Assembly: GCF_039614845.1 (NCBI RefSeq)
Contig: NZ_JBDIML010000007.1
Coordinates: 54,624-118,623 of the forward strand
From: Ornithinibacillus xuwenensis
Lineage (GTDB): Bacteria > Bacillota > Bacilli > Bacillales > Amphibacillaceae
Direction: 5' to 3'
DNA length: 64,000 nt
Every line of letters starts with the position of its first letter. Positions within the stretch are counted from its first letter, which is position 1. Of the stretch, positions 62,553 to 64,000 are shown piece after piece. The notes under the pieces were generated by a model. The model ran no database searches. It worked only from the letters and a program-made list of their open reading frames with translations, and was not told the DNA's origin. The position numbers and the translations under genes were made by a program.

Positions 62553-63719
62553 ATGAATTCTGAAAATCGTTTCATTAAATTTCTCGGAGGGCGTAATCTA
62601 GTATTTAGTCTGTCCTTATTAATCTTAATTGGGATAATGATATTCATTTATGACAAAATATCATTTGTTTTTAATCCAATTATTGTTGTTTTGTCTACCA
62701 TTACACCTCCAATTATCTTAGCATTTATTGCTTATTATTTATTAAACCCTATTGTTGACTTTTTAGAGCGCCTACGCATTAAAAGAATTTGGGGTATTGT
62801 TATCATCATATTGGGTATTAGTGGTTTGTTAGCTGGGATTATTTTATTAACTGCACCTGCTATTGAGGCACAAGTAAAAGAATTATTCCGCAACTTTCCA
62901 AATTATGTTCAACAATTATGGAAAGATGTGACAACCTCGATCGAAAACTCTTTTCTCGGGCCATATTATGATAATGCTTATGATTGGGTTGTTTCCAACT
63001 TCAGTGATATACCTGGTATTGTTGGTTCTTATATCGGAAATGCATTTGAAGGGATACAAAATGTTGCTAGTACCGTAACCAATTTTGTTGTGGTTCTCGT
63101 TACATTTCCTATCATCCTGTTCTTTTTACTTAAGGACGGAGATCGTTTTAAGGCATATTGCTTAAAACTATTACCTCCTAAGTTTCGAAAGGATGTCAAT
63201 CAAATTCTAGATAATATGGATGCACAGGTAGGCTCTTACATTCAGGGACAAATTATTGTGGCAACCTGTATTGGTATCCTACTATACATCGGTTATTTAA
63301 TTATTGGATTAGATTATGCAATTACCTTAGCTATCATTGCAGCTATTACAAGTGTAGTGCCGTATCTAGGACCTACTCTTTCGATTATACCCGCAGCAAT
63401 CATTGCGATAGTAGACTCTCCTTTTATGCTATTAAAATTAGCAATCGTTTGGGTTATTGTTCAATTCCTTGAAGGGAACTTTATCTCTCCAAACATTATG
63501 GGGAAAACCATGAAGATCCACCCGCTGACGATTGTTATCGTCTTACTTGTAGCTGGTAATCTGTTTGGAATTATCGGTGTCATTCTCGGAATTCCTGGCT
63601 ATGCCATTTTAAAAGTATTAGTTGCTTACTTCTATAACAAATTTAAAGCACGCTATAATCGTTATTATGGTGAAGAATATGGTGCATATGCACAGGACCA
63701 ACAGAGTGAAAATAAATAG
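62553..63719 (+). CDS. AI-2E family transporter
   Basis: 388 residues, about eight helices: VVLSTITPPIILAFIAYYLLNPIVDFLER near the N-terminus, cytosolic helix pair in the middle, and GNLFGIIGVILGIPGYAILKVL at the end. This is the AI-2E (UPF0118, TqsA/YueF-like) family; members include Na+ or autoinducer exporters, so substrate is unknown. AAAGGAG before TTG 62550 or ATG 62553. Confidence 0.85.
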   Translation: MNSENRFIKFLGGRNLVFSLSLLILIGIMIFIYDKISFVFNPIIVVLSTITPPIILAFIAYYLLNPIVDFLERLRIKRIWGIVIIILGISGLLAGIILLTAPAIEAQVKELFRNFPNYVQQLWKDVTTSIENSFLGPYYDNAYDWVVSNFSDIPGIVGSYIGNAFEGIQNVASTVTNFVVVLVTFPIILFFLLKDGDRFKAYCLKLLPPKFRKDVNQILDNMDAQVGSYIQGQIIVATCIGILLYIGYLIIGLDYAITLAIIAAITSVVPYLGPTLSIIPAAIIAIVDSPFMLLKLAIVWVIVQFLEGNFISPNIMGKTMKIHPLTIVIVLLVAGNLFGIIGVILGIPGYAILKVLVAYFYNKFKARYNRYYGEEYGAYAQDQQSENK

Positions 63720-63881
63720 TTGCTGAGCTTTCGTCTAACTGCATAAAAAAGTTCGTAGGGGATTAACCTACGTAGTTCAGATAGCGTGGAGAAAAAACAA
63801 AATATCGCGTTAAATTTCATACCAAAAAACATCTATATTAACACCTTATATAACAAACAAAAACGCTTGGATTTGGTACCG

Positions 63882-63927
63882 ACCCCCGAAAGTTAGAGTG
63901 AAAATCTAACTTTCGGGGGTGTTTTTT
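63882..63927 (+). terminator. IS hairpin/terminator ahead of the transposase start
   Basis: Perfect 16-bp stem ACCCCCGAAAGTTAGA (63882-63897) / TCTAACTTTCGGGGGT (63905-63920), then GTTTTTT. The 3' arm carries GGGGGTG, the likely ribosome site of the transposase. Confidence 0.8.
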
Positions 63928-64000
63928 ATGGCTAAATATAGTGAAGAATTTAAAATAAAGCTTGTAACCGAGTATTTATATGGGAATCTTGGATATGGAT
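63928..64000 (+). CDS. IS3-family transposase OrfA, N-terminal fragment
   Basis: 24 visible codons, MAKYSEEFKIKLVTEYLYGN..., the typical start of IS3-family OrfA (helix-turn-helix DNA-binding) proteins. Truncated by the window edge. Confidence 0.8.
   Translation, partial: MAKYSEEFKIKLVTEYLYGNLGYG

Larger units (their letters stand above)
63867..64000 (+). mobile_element. Left end of an IS3-type insertion sequence
   Basis: TTGGTACC-type terminus, a 16-bp hairpin, and the start of a transposase OrfA. Exact left boundary is uncertain (63867-63875); the right end is outside the window. Confidence 0.75.

Overview
The window is from a low-GC, spore-forming Gram-positive bacterium of the Bacillaceae. 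Spore-coat genes (CotY/CotZ-type at 7815, CotF-type at 16736), a YfhD-type small protein, lipoteichoic acid synthase, SigA-type promoters, GGAGG ribosome sites with many TTG/GTG starts, and ytr-, mnt- and panF/yhdT-like operons all point that way. Gene content suggests the Oceanobacillus/Virgibacillus side of the family, but the genus is inference. The window is ordinary chromosome with one tRNA gene (Ala-GGC), the left end of an IS3-type element at the right edge, and no prophage or CRISPR array.

Layout. 1-2.5 kb: tail of a VanY/LdcB peptidase and a polar amino-acid ABC importer. 2.5-7.4 kb: a nitroreductase with a Fur box, D-Ala-D-Ala ligase, a Met/His-rich membrane protein behind a CsoR-like site, and a DD-carboxypeptidase. 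7.4-8.9 kb: spore-coat gene with a SigK-like promoter, a possible divergent 30-codon gene, and a thioredoxin-like protein. 8.9-14.3 kb: a six-gene ytr-like ABC operon led by a GntR repressor with three matching operators. 14.3-31.5 kb: exonuclease III, a metallo-hydrolase, CotF, short aconitase, AIM24, YitT, LtaS, YfhD, YueI, PfpI, acetoacetyl-CoA synthetase (promoter with a cre site), DUF4097, DUF393, YhdT and PanF.

31.6-42 kb holds two ECF sigma/anti-sigma pairs. One anti-sigma-like protein carries ankyrin repeats and extra domains outside the membrane. Between the pairs lie a helically phased ~20.4-bp repeat array (34227-34520), a large YhcR-like nuclease/nucleotidase, a NagZ-type glycosidase and tRNA-Ala. 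42.5-50.8 kb is a metal island: two ZIP transporters, a CmtR-like ArsR sensor with a P-type ATPase, a DtxR/MntR-type regulator, and an Mn-type ABC importer with an MntR-like box at its start site. 51-64 kb: prolyl oligopeptidase, an ABC pair beside a degenerate-ABC/LytTR fusion regulator, a TetR-controlled ABC exporter with two operators, a Gly-rich protein, a small membrane protein with an occluded ribosome site, a YisP-like prenyl enzyme, a lipoprotein, an AI-2E family transporter and the IS end.

Metal homeostasis (Fe, Cu-like, Cd/Pb/Zn, Mn) and envelope stress or export are the main themes. The best candidates for something not described are the phased TATCAGCG array, the ankyrin-bearing anti-sigma, the IS-derived hairpin reused as a terminator, and the ABC/LytTR fusion.
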